64,000 bases of DNA from NCBI RefSeq assembly GCF_018613535.1, contig NZ_JAGGQB010000008.1, positions 1 through 64,000 on the forward strand, in the 5' to 3' direction. Positions within the stretch are counted from its first letter, which is position 1, and each line of letters starts with the position of its first letter. Source of the stretch: Bacillus sp. ISL-51. Its GTDB lineage: Bacteria; Bacillota; Bacilli; Bacillales; Bacillaceae. Positions 17,398 to 25,742 of this stretch are shown here, piece after piece. Position numbers and translations under genes: made by a program. The notes beneath the pieces are model-generated. The model saw nothing but the letters and a program-made list of their open reading frames with translations, was not told the origin of the DNA and searched no databases.

Positions 17398-17585
17398 GAT
17401 GATCCTCCCTTTTGCACGATAATGTAACAGTATACTCGATGAATTTTAGTGTTTACGAACAATCTGCTTTCATGCAAAAAGGACTGATATACAAGCTTGA
17501 CAGACATATAGTATAATTACTGCGAAAAAAGGATACGAATGTCAAAGGGACAAATCGTTTATCACAAGCAGGGGGAGTATAAAGA

Positions 17586-18530
17586 ATGAAAAAAATCACC
17601 GCAATCTGGACGGCGCTGCTTGTCACCGCGATCCTGATAGCCGGCTGTTCCGGCGGCCGCGAAGAAGGGAGCCGGACAAAACAAAAGGCCGTCTCAACCG
17701 AGGCATTCCCGGTTACCATCAAGGATGCCGCAAATGAAAAAGTAACCATTCACAAGGAACCGAAAAAAATCGTTTCGCTGATGCCGAGCAATACCGAAAT
17801 TACATACGCTCTGGGGCTTGGAGATAAGGTCGTCGGCGTCACGACAAATGATACATATCCAAAGGAAACAAAAAAAATCGCGAAAGTCGGAGATATGAAT
17901 ATTAACGCCGAGAAGGTGATCGCGCTGAAACCTGATCTCGTTCTGGCACACGCGTCATCCATGTCGGCTTCGGCTGATGCGATGAAGCAATTAAAAGATG
18001 CGGGAATCACCGTCCTGACGGTCAATGACGCGCAATCATTCCAAGAAGTGTACAAGTCTATCAATATGATCGGAAAAGCGGCCGGCAAAGAGAAGCAAGC
18101 AGACCGCTTAGTCGGAAAAATGAAATCGGACCTTTCTGCCATAGAAAAAAAGGCGGATTCCATTTCTGAAAAAGATGAAAAGAAAGTATTTGTCGAGGTG
18201 TCTCCTGACGGCTACACGACGGGCAAAGGCACGTTTATGAACGAAATGCTTGAGGATATACACGCGAAAAACGCCGCCGGCGGACAAAGCGGATGGGTGC
18301 AGCTGACGGATGAAGCGATTGTGAAACTGAATCCTGATGTGATCATTACGACGGACGGCGTAAAAGCCGCTGAAGTGGAAAAACGCGCCGGCTGGGGTGC
18401 CGTCAATGCGGTGAAAGACCATCATGTATATTCTATTGATCCTGACCTTGTCACACGCTCAGGCCCGCGCCTTGCAGAAGGGGTCGAGAAACTTGCAGAA
18501 AGCGTTTATCCTGACACGTTTAAAAAATAA
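17586..18530 (+). CDS. btuF: Corrinoid-binding lipoprotein BtuF
   Basis: The 314-residue protein has a lipoprotein signal with lipobox IAGC at Cys21 and a periplasmic-binding fold of the BtuF/FhuD type (KKIVSLMPSNTEITYALGLGDKVVG near residue 59 onward). It is the first gene of an operon with a permease, an ATPase and an adenosyltransferase, which makes vitamin B12 or its precursors the likely ligand. CAGGGGGAG lies upstream of the ATG. I see no B12 riboswitch in the 188 bases before it. Confidence 0.88.
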   Translation: MKKITAIWTALLVTAILIAGCSGGREEGSRTKQKAVSTEAFPVTIKDAANEKVTIHKEPKKIVSLMPSNTEITYALGLGDKVVGVTTNDTYPKETKKIAKVGDMNINAEKVIALKPDLVLAHASSMSASADAMKQLKDAGITVLTVNDAQSFQEVYKSINMIGKAAGKEKQADRLVGKMKSDLSAIEKKADSISEKDEKKVFVEVSPDGYTTGKGTFMNEMLEDIHAKNAAGGQSGWVQLTDEAIVKLNPDVIITTDGVKAAEVEKRAGWGAVNAVKDHHVYSIDPDLVTRSGPRLAEGVEKLAESVYPDTFKK

Positions 18531-19539
18531 CCGCGCACTGGCTTATACGATAAGCCTTTTGTTTTTAGCCATCTGTATGATGCTCGGCATCTCTATCGGG
18601 AGCCTGCGTATTCCCGTATCCGATGTCGTTATGATTGCAATCGGCCGGACGTCTTCTGTTGATCCTATGTATACTAATATTATGATGAATATCCGTTTGC
18701 CGAGAGTCGTTCTGGCGGCTCTTGTCGGAGCAGCGCTTTCGATCGCGGGGGCGGCTTTTCAGGGGCTTCTGAAAAATCCGCTCGCCGATCCGTATACGCT
18801 CGGTGTTTCCTCAGGCGCCTCCGCGGGAGCTGTCATGACCTTGTTTTTCGGTATTCAGATTCCCTTCTTCGGACGCTTTACACTGCCGGTTATCAGTGTC
18901 GCCGCAGCCCTTGCGGCCATGGCGGCGGTGCTGTTTTTCAGCCGGCTCGTCCATGCGTCCATGTCTGTTTCAACGCTCATTTTGACCGGTATTATCATGA
19001 ATTCATTTTTAGGCGCCCTCATTTCTCTTGTGATCGCCTTAACGGGAAATGATCTGCTGCCGATCGTCCGCTGGCTGTTAGGCAGCGTGTCGATGAGGGG
19101 CTGGGGCTATATCGCGCTGTTTCTGCCTTTTTTTCTGGCCGGGACGGCGCTTTTGCTCATCAACGGGAGAGAATTAAACGTCATGACCTATGGGGATGAA
19201 AAGGCGAAGCTCTTGGGCGTCAGTGTCCAGAGAAGAAAATTGCTCATGATCATTGCAGGTTCTCTGCTGACGGGAGGAGCCGTGGCCGTATCGGGAACCA
19301 TCGGATTTGTCGGTCTTGTCATTCCTCATGTGACACGGCTTCTATGGGGAACGGACCACCGCCATTTGCTGCCGCTGTCTGCATTGACGGGCGGCGGTTT
19401 TCTCATCCTGGCAGACTTGTTTTCCCGGACCGTGATTGAACCGGTCGAATTGCCGATCGGCATTATGACGGCCTTGGCGGGAGCGCCCGTATTCGCACTG
19501 ATTCTGCTTCGTCAGCATCATGGAGGGAAACGCTTATGA
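18493..19539 (+). CDS. btuC: Corrinoid ABC transporter permease BtuC
   Basis: The FecCD-family permease (348 residues from the chosen start) has about nine membrane segments and the family blocks IRLPRVVLAALVGAALSIAG and GLVIPHVTRLLWG. The frame is open far into btuF. I choose TTG at 18493, which has AGAAGGGG 9 bases upstream and gives LKNNRALAYTISLLFL before the first membrane segment; this overlaps btuF by 38 bases. It acts with BtuF and BtuD. Confidence 0.82.
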   Translation: MQKAFILTRLKNNRALAYTISLLFLAICMMLGISIGSLRIPVSDVVMIAIGRTSSVDPMYTNIMMNIRLPRVVLAALVGAALSIAGAAFQGLLKNPLADPYTLGVSSGASAGAVMTLFFGIQIPFFGRFTLPVISVAAALAAMAAVLFFSRLVHASMSVSTLILTGIIMNSFLGALISLVIALTGNDLLPIVRWLLGSVSMRGWGYIALFLPFFLAGTALLLINGRELNVMTYGDEKAKLLGVSVQRRKLLMIIAGSLLTGGAVAVSGTIGFVGLVIPHVTRLLWGTDHRHLLPLSALTGGGFLILADLFSRTVIEPVELPIGIMTALAGAPVFALILLRQHHGGKRL

Positions 19540-20765
19540 TAGAGGTTAACAGCCTGACCGGAGGATACGGGGAGCGGCTGATCGTGAAGGATGTCAATTT
19601 TACGGCTGAAAAGGGTGAATTCCTGGGCATCCTCGGCCCGAACGGCTCCGGAAAAACAACGCTCATGAAATTGCTGACAGGAATGATGGCTCCGGCAAAA
19701 GGGAATGTGCTTCTCTGCGGCAGGCCCGTCGGCGCATATAAGCCGAGGGAGCTTGCGAAAATCATGGCCGTTTTGCCGCAGCATACAGAACAAGCCTTTA
19801 CATTTACCGTGAAAGAAACGGTGTCCTTCGGCAGATATCCCTTTCAAAAAGGGCTATTCAGACAGACGAATCTAAAAGATGAAGAAATCGTTCAGGAAGC
19901 GATGGAAATGGCGGGCATCGCTCAATATGCGCATCACCCCGTCCAGCATCTGAGCGGCGGAGAACGGCAGCGTGTCTATTTGGCTCAAGCCTTGGCCCAG
20001 CAGCCGGATATTTTATGCCTTGACGAGCCGACGACATTTCTCGACCTCAAATATCAAAAAGACCTGCTCGATATCGTAAAGCGGCTGACGAGAGAAAAAG
20101 GGCTTACGGCAGTCAGTATTTTTCACGATCTTAATGCCGCAAGCCAATACTGTGATTATCTGCTAATGATGAAAGAAGGCTGCGCTTATCCGAAACAACC
20201 GCCGGAGCAAGCCTTGGCGAAACAGAAAATCGAAGACATATACGGCACAAACGTCAGCGCTTTTCATCAGGAAACGTCGCCTAAACCGCTTATCGCGATT
20301 GTGCCGGAGGATGGGGATGAAAAAGGGCCGGTTTCCGTTCCCTTTTCATCTCTTATAAACAAAAGAGGCAATACTGTGACGCTCCATACAGACCGGCCGC
20401 TGAGATTATTGTCAACGGCGGCTGACGGCACAGGTTTCTCATGGAGCCGCCGGCTTGTCAGCGCATGCGGCGACAAAGAGAACGATTATGTTTGCCGCAC
20501 GTTTGACTCGGTATGCATTGCCGTGACAGCGCATCACAGCCTTTGGGTGCTGGTCAGCGGCTCTTTATCTGATCAAGCGTTTGCAAGGCTTTTAATGGCG
20601 GCGAGTGAAGCGAGAACGCAAGCCCTTTTCGGCAAACAAGCAAAAGGCGATATCATCATTGCCGCTTCGCAAACCGGACATGAACCGGATGTCAGCCATG
20701 CGGAGCAGATCATCCGCCGCGGCGTGAAACATTGCGTAAAAGCAGCGGAAGAAGGAGGGATATAG
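19536..20765 (+). CDS. btuD: BtuD: corrinoid ABC ATPase fused to a CbiZ-like domain
   Basis: Residues 1-255 are an ABC ATPase: Walker A GPNGSGKTT, signature LSGGERQRV, Walker B ILCLDEPTTFLDL. Residues 270-409 are a second domain (LRLLSTAADGTGFSWSRR, then ASEARTQALF and GDIIIAASQTG), resembling CbiZ, the adenosylcobinamide amidohydrolase that remodels corrinoids. The domain call is from motif likeness only; the CbiZ activity is inferred. At 409 residues it is far longer than a plain BtuD of about 255. It overlaps btuC by 4 bases and is followed 3 bases later by the adenosyltransferase gene yvqK. Confidence 0.85.
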   Translation: MIEVNSLTGGYGERLIVKDVNFTAEKGEFLGILGPNGSGKTTLMKLLTGMMAPAKGNVLLCGRPVGAYKPRELAKIMAVLPQHTEQAFTFTVKETVSFGRYPFQKGLFRQTNLKDEEIVQEAMEMAGIAQYAHHPVQHLSGGERQRVYLAQALAQQPDILCLDEPTTFLDLKYQKDLLDIVKRLTREKGLTAVSIFHDLNAASQYCDYLLMMKEGCAYPKQPPEQALAKQKIEDIYGTNVSAFHQETSPKPLIAIVPEDGDEKGPVSVPFSSLINKRGNTVTLHTDRPLRLLSTAADGTGFSWSRRLVSACGDKENDYVCRTFDSVCIAVTAHHSLWVLVSGSLSDQAFARLLMAASEARTQALFGKQAKGDIIIAASQTGHEPDVSHAEQIIRRGVKHCVKAAEEGGI

Positions 20766-20768
20766 TCC

Positions 20769-21338
20769 ATGAGACTGTATACGAAAACAGGCGATAAAGG
20801 ACAAACGAGCCTAATCGGCAAAAGAGCGGACAAAGACTGTCTCCGGGTCGAAAGCTACGGGACGATTGATGAGCTGAACAGCTTTGTCGGGCTCGCGCTC
20901 GCGGAGCTTTCCGGCTGCACGGACTGCGGCGATCTGGAAGCCGAGCTGCAAAACATTCAGCATGAGCTGTTTGACTGCGGCGGCGACTTGGCGACGGTTA
21001 CCGAACATAAGGAATATAAACTGAAAGATGAATCAGTTTCCTTTTTAGAAACCTGCATTGACCGTTACACGGCTGAGGCGCCGCCGCTTGAGAAATTTAT
21101 TCTGCCTGGCGGGCACAAGGCGGCTGCGCAGCTGCATATCGCGCGGACCATCACGAGGCGGGCGGAACGGATCGTGGTAAAACTGAGAAAAACTGAAAAC
21201 ATAAATGAAGCGGTGCTGCGTTACTTGAACCGCCTGTCAGATTATTTCTTTGCTGCCGCGAGAGCGGTAAACGCAAGACAAGAAGTTAATGATATCGAGT
21301 ATGAAAGAAGCGCCGCCGTATTCCGAGACGATAAATAA
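20769..21338 (+). CDS. yvqK: Corrinoid adenosyltransferase YvqK (PduO type)
   Basis: The 189-residue protein starts MRLYTKTGDKGQTSLIG, the ATP-binding signature of PduO-type ATP:cob(I)alamin adenosyltransferases, and ends with the helix containing RYLNRLSDYFFAAAR. It adds the adenosyl group to imported corrinoid in the cytoplasm. It closes the btuFCD operon, so uptake, possible side-chain removal and adenosylation are coordinated. GGAGG lies upstream of the ATG at 20769, and a terminator follows. Confidence 0.9.
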   Translation: MRLYTKTGDKGQTSLIGKRADKDCLRVESYGTIDELNSFVGLALAELSGCTDCGDLEAELQNIQHELFDCGGDLATVTEHKEYKLKDESVSFLETCIDRYTAEAPPLEKFILPGGHKAAAQLHIARTITRRAERIVVKLRKTENINEAVLRYLNRLSDYFFAAARAVNARQEVNDIEYERSAAVFRDDK

Positions 21339-21345
21339 GTTTTTC

Positions 21346-21381
21346 ACAGCCGGTAAATTCGCCCTGCCGGCTGTTTTTTTA
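21346..21381 (+). terminator. Terminator of the btu operon
   Basis: ACAGCCGG pairs with CCGGCTGT and is followed by TTTTTTT. Confidence 0.85.
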
Positions 21382-21500
21382 TTTATCGCTCAATTGATCC
21401 CCTATTGCCCATAGGAAAATGTATCTTATGAATTATTGACTGAAAAATGAAACAATGAGATATTATAAGAAACATTGTAAAAAAATGGGGGATTTGATAG

Positions 21501-22769
21501 ATGGATACATATAATAAGAGCGAGAGCATCTGGCATAAAAATTTCACCTTTCTATTTATCTCCAGGCTTATCAAATTGTCCGGAGACGGCTTTGCCTTTA
21601 ATTCAATTCTTTGGTTTCTGATTTTTGACGGGGAAGGCGCGATCGGCACAGCGCTTTTAATTGCCGTTACATTTCTTCCGGAGGCGATGCTGGCGCCGAT
21701 TACCGGGCCATTTATGAAGCAGCATACGCTGAAATTCTGGATGTACTTCTCTGATATCACACGCGCTGCGGTCGTCTTAATCATTCCGATCTGTTATTTC
21801 AACGGATTCTCGCCCTTATGGTTTGTCATGCTTCTGATGATTGTCCATTCGGCGACTGGAGCTGCCTATAATCCCGCCTCTATTTCCTTAATCCCCAATA
21901 TTGTCGGAGAAAACAGCCTGCAGAAAGCGAATGCGGTTATTCAGTCATCCGGCCAGATTGTGAGGCTTGCCGCGATTACGTTAAGCGGGGTGTTTTTAAC
22001 CTTCATCAGTCCCGTCTATTCCATGTTTATTGCACTTATATTCTATCTTCTATCAGGTTTTCTCGTTCTTTTTATTACATATCAAGTGAAGCAGGCAAAA
22101 ACAGAGGCTGTCGCCGTTAAACAGCGGGGGACCTATTTTGGCAGGCTCAAACGGGGATTCACCCTTGTCAGAAAGCACCAGATTTTGTTTCCGCTTGCGA
22201 TTTACTGTATTTTCATGAATTTTGCGGCCGCTCCGTGGGAAGCGCTCTCGGCTGTATATGTCTCAGAAGAATTAAACATGCCGCCGCTTGTTTTCTCTCT
22301 TCTGAAGGCAACGGGCACCGGAGGAGCGTTTTTAATGGGATTTATTTTGGCTAAGGTGAAGGTGAACAAATACGGGCTCTTATTTGTATCGGCGGGGATC
22401 ATTGAAGGCGCCGCGTTTTTCATCACCGGCATAAACACGTTTTTGCCGCTTGTATTCTTCGCCGCCTTTGCGTTCGGTTCTGCGGTCAGCGCCATCAACG
22501 TGCCGGAATATACCATTATCCAGACCTCTGTCGATCACGATGATCAGCCGCAAGTCTACGCGGTCATTCATATGATCTCTAATATCTCCATCCCGCTCGG
22601 CGCCGTCCTCTGCGGATATGCCGCAAATGCTTTCGGTTCCGGTAAAGTCATCGCGGCGGGCGGTTTGGTTGAAGTGCTTTCGGGAATCGGCATCTTGCTC
22701 TTTACGAAGCTGGCGAAAGCGGAACGCTCTGATTTAATCAGAGAAAAAGAAGAGAGCATCCGAATATAA
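21501..22769 (+). CDS. yvqJ: MFS efflux protein YvqJ
   Basis: The 422-residue protein has about twelve membrane segments and belongs to the MFS group that includes macrolide efflux proteins: N-terminal FLFISRLIKLSGDGFAF, then LLMIVHSATGAAYNPASISLIPN near residue 113. The substrate is unknown. GGGGG lies upstream of the ATG at 21501. It stands alone between two terminators. Confidence 0.8.
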   Translation: MDTYNKSESIWHKNFTFLFISRLIKLSGDGFAFNSILWFLIFDGEGAIGTALLIAVTFLPEAMLAPITGPFMKQHTLKFWMYFSDITRAAVVLIIPICYFNGFSPLWFVMLLMIVHSATGAAYNPASISLIPNIVGENSLQKANAVIQSSGQIVRLAAITLSGVFLTFISPVYSMFIALIFYLLSGFLVLFITYQVKQAKTEAVAVKQRGTYFGRLKRGFTLVRKHQILFPLAIYCIFMNFAAAPWEALSAVYVSEELNMPPLVFSLLKATGTGGAFLMGFILAKVKVNKYGLLFVSAGIIEGAAFFITGINTFLPLVFFAAFAFGSAVSAINVPEYTIIQTSVDHDDQPQVYAVIHMISNISIPLGAVLCGYAANAFGSGKVIAAGGLVEVLSGIGILLFTKLAKAERSDLIREKEESIRI

Positions 22770-22775
22770 CATAAT

Positions 22776-22808
22776 AAAAAAAACGCCGTCTAAAGCGGCG
22801 TTTTTTTA
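22776..22808 (+). terminator. Terminator of yvqJ
   Basis: AAACGCCG pairs with CGGCGTTT around a short loop with a T run. Confidence 0.85.
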
Positions 22809-22811
22809 TTT

Positions 22812-22840
22812 GGGGTCCGGGGTCTTATACGACTCCGGTC
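22812..22840. promoter_or_regulatory. Inverted repeat upstream of liaI, likely LiaR site
   Basis: GGTCCGGGGTC and GACTCCGGTC form an interrupted inverted repeat around TTATAC, about 50 bases upstream of a -10-like TATAGT at 22890. Its position fits the LiaR operator of the lia operon. I have not compared it with a binding matrix. Confidence 0.55.
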
Positions 22841-22925
22841 TGACATGAAAATCAATCTCTGACTCGTTTTGCCGGCGATCCGTTTTGTTTATAGTAAAGA
22901 CAAGGAAAACGAAAGGAGGATATAC

Positions 22926-23306
22926 ATGAATATAAATGTAAAAACTGCAGGCGGTTTTCTGCTTATCGTGTTTGGACTTTCCGTCTTTTTCGGAGGAGGC
23001 CATTTCGCTTTTATCATCCCGCTTGTTATCGGCGGCCTCTTACTGTATTGGGGAATCAAACGCTTTTCAAAAGGCAGCGCCGTAACAGGTATAATCGCCG
23101 GAGTATTCGGAGCGATGATTCTCGTCTCTTCTCTTCCGTTTATCGTTGCGATCGGTCTGGCGGGAGCCATGGTGTACTTTGGCTGGAAAATGATGAAGCA
23201 GGGCAGCTCATCCGCTGACGTCCGCTCATACGAGCCGGAAACGGCATCTCCCGGCTATCAATCTAATTTTGATTCGGAATGGGAAGAATTTTTGAAGAAA
23301 AAATAA
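22926..23306 (+). CDS. liaI: LiaI, small membrane protein of the envelope stress operon
   Basis: The 126-residue protein has four hydrophobic stretches (about residues 5-20, 22-40, 50-68 and 70-85) and a hydrophilic tail. In B. subtilis it anchors LiaH at the membrane when cell-wall antibiotics such as bacitracin act. The ATG at 22926 has AAAGGAGG 8 bases upstream; the longer frame from 22869 has no site. It leads the liaIHGFSR operon. Confidence 0.88.
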   Translation: MNINVKTAGGFLLIVFGLSVFFGGGHFAFIIPLVIGGLLLYWGIKRFSKGSAVTGIIAGVFGAMILVSSLPFIVAIGLAGAMVYFGWKMMKQGSSSADVRSYEPETASPGYQSNFDSEWEEFLKKK

Positions 23307-23320
23307 GGAGGAATAAAAAA

Positions 23321-23998
23321 ATGGTCTTAAAAAGAATAAGAGATATGTTCGTCGCATCTGTTAACGAAGGGTTGGATAAATTAGAAAATCCGAAGGTTAT
23401 GCTGAATCAATATGTGCGTGATATGGAGAGTGACATCGCAAAGGCAAAACAAACGATTGTCAAACAGCACACGATCGTCCATCAGTTTAAGAAAAAGCAA
23501 GAAGATGCTCACGAAACGGCGGCTAAGCGGAAAAACCAAGCCCAGCTCGCTTTTGATGCCGGTGAGGAAGAGCTTGCGAAAAAAGCTCTGACCGAAATGA
23601 AATACCTGGAGGGGAAAGCGGCTGAACATGCAGAGGCCTATGAACAGGCGAAAACACAGCTGGCCGAGCTGAAGGAACAGCTTGATACGCTTGAAACGCG
23701 CCTTCGTGATGTTAAGGATAAAAAACAGGCGCTCATCGCCCGCGCCAATGCGGCAAAAGCGAAAGAGCATATGAACGCATCTTTCGATAAGATTGATAAT
23801 GAGAGCGCCTACAGGGAGTTTCTAAGGGTTGAAAACCGCATTGAAGAAATGGAAGTCCGCGTAAAATACGGAAATTCAGCAGAGGCAAATACAGAATACA
23901 GCCGCTCGCAATATTCGGACGAGGTAGAGGCAGAGCTTGAAAAGATGCGCTCGCTGTCCTTGAAAAAAACAGATCAGCCGACAGCTGTCAGTGAATAA
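23321..23998 (+). CDS. liaH: LiaH, phage-shock protein A homologue
   Basis: The 225-residue protein is almost wholly alpha-helical coiled coil (KQTIVKQHTIVHQFKKKQE, AKTQLAELKEQLDTLETRL), as in PspA/IM30 proteins, and starts VLKRIRDMFVASVNEGLD. It forms large rings recruited to the membrane under envelope stress. The ATG at 23321 has AAGGAGG 9 bases upstream; it follows liaI by 14 bases. Confidence 0.92.
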   Translation: MVLKRIRDMFVASVNEGLDKLENPKVMLNQYVRDMESDIAKAKQTIVKQHTIVHQFKKKQEDAHETAAKRKNQAQLAFDAGEEELAKKALTEMKYLEGKAAEHAEAYEQAKTQLAELKEQLDTLETRLRDVKDKKQALIARANAAKAKEHMNASFDKIDNESAYREFLRVENRIEEMEVRVKYGNSAEANTEYSRSQYSDEVEAELEKMRSLSLKKTDQPTAVSE

Positions 23999-24102
23999 TG
24001 TGCAAAAGGGAAGATCGGCGTGTAAAGCCTCTTCCCTATATGCACGTATCAATTAACCGGCTTTTCCTTTATAATAAATTGAATAAAAAAGGATGGAACG
24101 TA

Positions 24103-24972
24103 ATGAAGCCCATGTTTGGCAAATTGCTGATTACGGCAGGCGTCCTCATTTGCTGCTTGTTTTTGGTGAAAGATGTTTTTGCAGAGCGGCTTTTTCCGCT
24201 GAATGGGACTGAAGCAGAATCGGCAAGCGTTTCGCCGCGGGACATCAGCAGCCTGGCGGTTTCTTCGGAACAAATGGATGTGAAAATCATTGCCGAGACG
24301 CGCAACGACATTGCGGCACACGTAACAGGCCCATCCGGAAAACTGTTTGCCCGCAGTCAGGGCAAAACGTTAAACCTCACGGCAAAGGAAAAAGGCTTTC
24401 AATTTTTGAACGTCTTTCACCGCTCCCTTTTAATCGTCCGCATTCCATATGAATATAAACGGGACATTACCGTCCGTTCTTCAAGCGGAAATATAGAAGT
24501 TGACGGAAACAGGGGATTAGGCCTTGCTCACCTTGGCGTCCGTTCCTCAAGCGGCAGCATGACATTAAAGCAGGTGCGCGCTGAAACGTTTGAAGCGAAG
24601 GGATTATCAGGCCATCTGACGGCATCCGATCTCTCCGCAAGAACCGCAAATGTCCGCTCATCCTCTGGAAATGTCAATTTGCATCATGTGGCGGGTGCTC
24701 TTAACGTGCGGGTTACTTCAGGAAATGTAAATGCTTCGCTGCAAGAAGCAAATGCTCCCGCGTCCGTCAGGCTTACGAGCGGCAGCGCAGCAATCAGCCT
24801 GCCGAAAGACGGGAATTTTACGGTCAACGCCGAATCGGCAAGCGGAAATATCAAACCGTCTTATTCATTTGACGAGACACATCAAGAAGGCGAAAGGCTC
24901 ACCGGTGTCAAAGGGAACGGGGCTCAGGCGATCGAAATAAAAGTCATAAGCGGAAATGTTGCGTTACAATAG
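24103..24972 (+). CDS. liaG: LiaG, membrane-anchored protein of the lia operon
   Basis: The 289-residue protein has an N-terminal membrane anchor (residues 6-25) and an extracellular repeat domain of the DUF4097 type with recurring VRSSSGN/VTSGN motifs. Its role is not established. I choose ATG at 24103, with AAAAAGGATG upstream, rather than the ATG at 23998 that overlaps liaH. The 104 bases before it hold a TATAAT at 24070, in line with the weak constitutive promoter known before liaG. Confidence 0.85.
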   Translation: MKPMFGKLLITAGVLICCLFLVKDVFAERLFPLNGTEAESASVSPRDISSLAVSSEQMDVKIIAETRNDIAAHVTGPSGKLFARSQGKTLNLTAKEKGFQFLNVFHRSLLIVRIPYEYKRDITVRSSSGNIEVDGNRGLGLAHLGVRSSSGSMTLKQVRAETFEAKGLSGHLTASDLSARTANVRSSSGNVNLHHVAGALNVRVTSGNVNASLQEANAPASVRLTSGSAAISLPKDGNFTVNAESASGNIKPSYSFDETHQEGERLTGVKGNGAQAIEIKVISGNVALQ

Positions 24973-25010
24973 ACAAGATCGGCACTGGAAAGGAGGCGTA
25001 AGCAGCTGAA

Positions 25011-25742
25011 ATGGCAAAAAAACAGATTCTCGGACTTATCATCGCCTTATTAGGCATCAGCATGTTCTTACGTATTATCGGCATCGGCGATTTCCTGTTT
25101 TGGCCGCTCTTTTTTCTGATTGCAGGCTATATTTTCAAAAAATATTCGCGCAGCTGGTTCGGCTCCGTCCTGTATATCTTCGCCGCCTTTTTGTTTTTAA
25201 GAAACCTGTTCAGCGTCACGTTTAACCTGTTCGGCTATGCTTTCGCCGCTTTTCTCATTTACGCGGGCTACAGGCTTCTCAAAGGAAAACGTGTGTTTGA
25301 GCACAAAGAGAAGAAAATCAATCTGGAAAAAGAAGAAGACCCGGAGCCTTCTTCCCAGCCGGACAGCAGACACCCGGATCTCCGCAGCTTTTTTATCGGC
25401 GAGCTCAGGATGATGAAGGACCCGTTTGATTTGAATGATTTAAATGTATCCGGTTTTATCGGCGATGTGAAAATCGACTTGTCAAAAGCCATCATTCCGG
25501 AAGGAGAAAGCACAATTACAATCAGCGGCGTCATCGGCAATGTAGATGTGTACGTCCCGCCTGATATTGAAGTCGCCGTCAGCTCTTCCGCTTTTATCGG
25601 CGATATGAGTCTGCTCGGTTCTAAAAAAAGCGGCATGAGCACGAAGCTGTATACGGTATCCCCTGATTACGGCGATTCGCCGCGGCGGATTAAAATATCA
25701 ATTTCTTTATTTATCGGCGATGTGGATGTGAACTATCTATGA
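25011..25742 (+). CDS. liaF: LiaF, negative regulator of LiaRS
   Basis: The 243-residue protein has four membrane segments in the first 95 residues, an acidic linker, and a C-terminal beta domain (SGFIGDVKIDLS, SGVIGNVDVYVP, SSAFIGDMSLLG). In B. subtilis it keeps the kinase LiaS inactive without envelope stress. It overlaps liaS by 4 bases. Confidence 0.92.
   Translation: MAKKQILGLIIALLGISMFLRIIGIGDFLFWPLFFLIAGYIFKKYSRSWFGSVLYIFAAFLFLRNLFSVTFNLFGYAFAAFLIYAGYRLLKGKRVFEHKEKKINLEKEEDPEPSSQPDSRHPDLRSFFIGELRMMKDPFDLNDLNVSGFIGDVKIDLSKAIIPEGESTITISGVIGNVDVYVPPDIEVAVSSSAFIGDMSLLGSKKSGMSTKLYTVSPDYGDSPRRIKISISLFIGDVDVNYL

Noticed and set aside
17500..17520. TTGACA followed by TATAAT upstream of btuF as a promoter
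   Set aside because: The spacer is only 9 bases, so the two hexamers cannot work together; either may belong to a different promoter.
21401..21415. Inverted repeat CCTAT-TGCCC-ATAGG upstream of yvqJ as an operator
   Set aside because: The arms are only 5 bases and AT-rich sequence nearby gives many such matches; no linked regulator gene is present.
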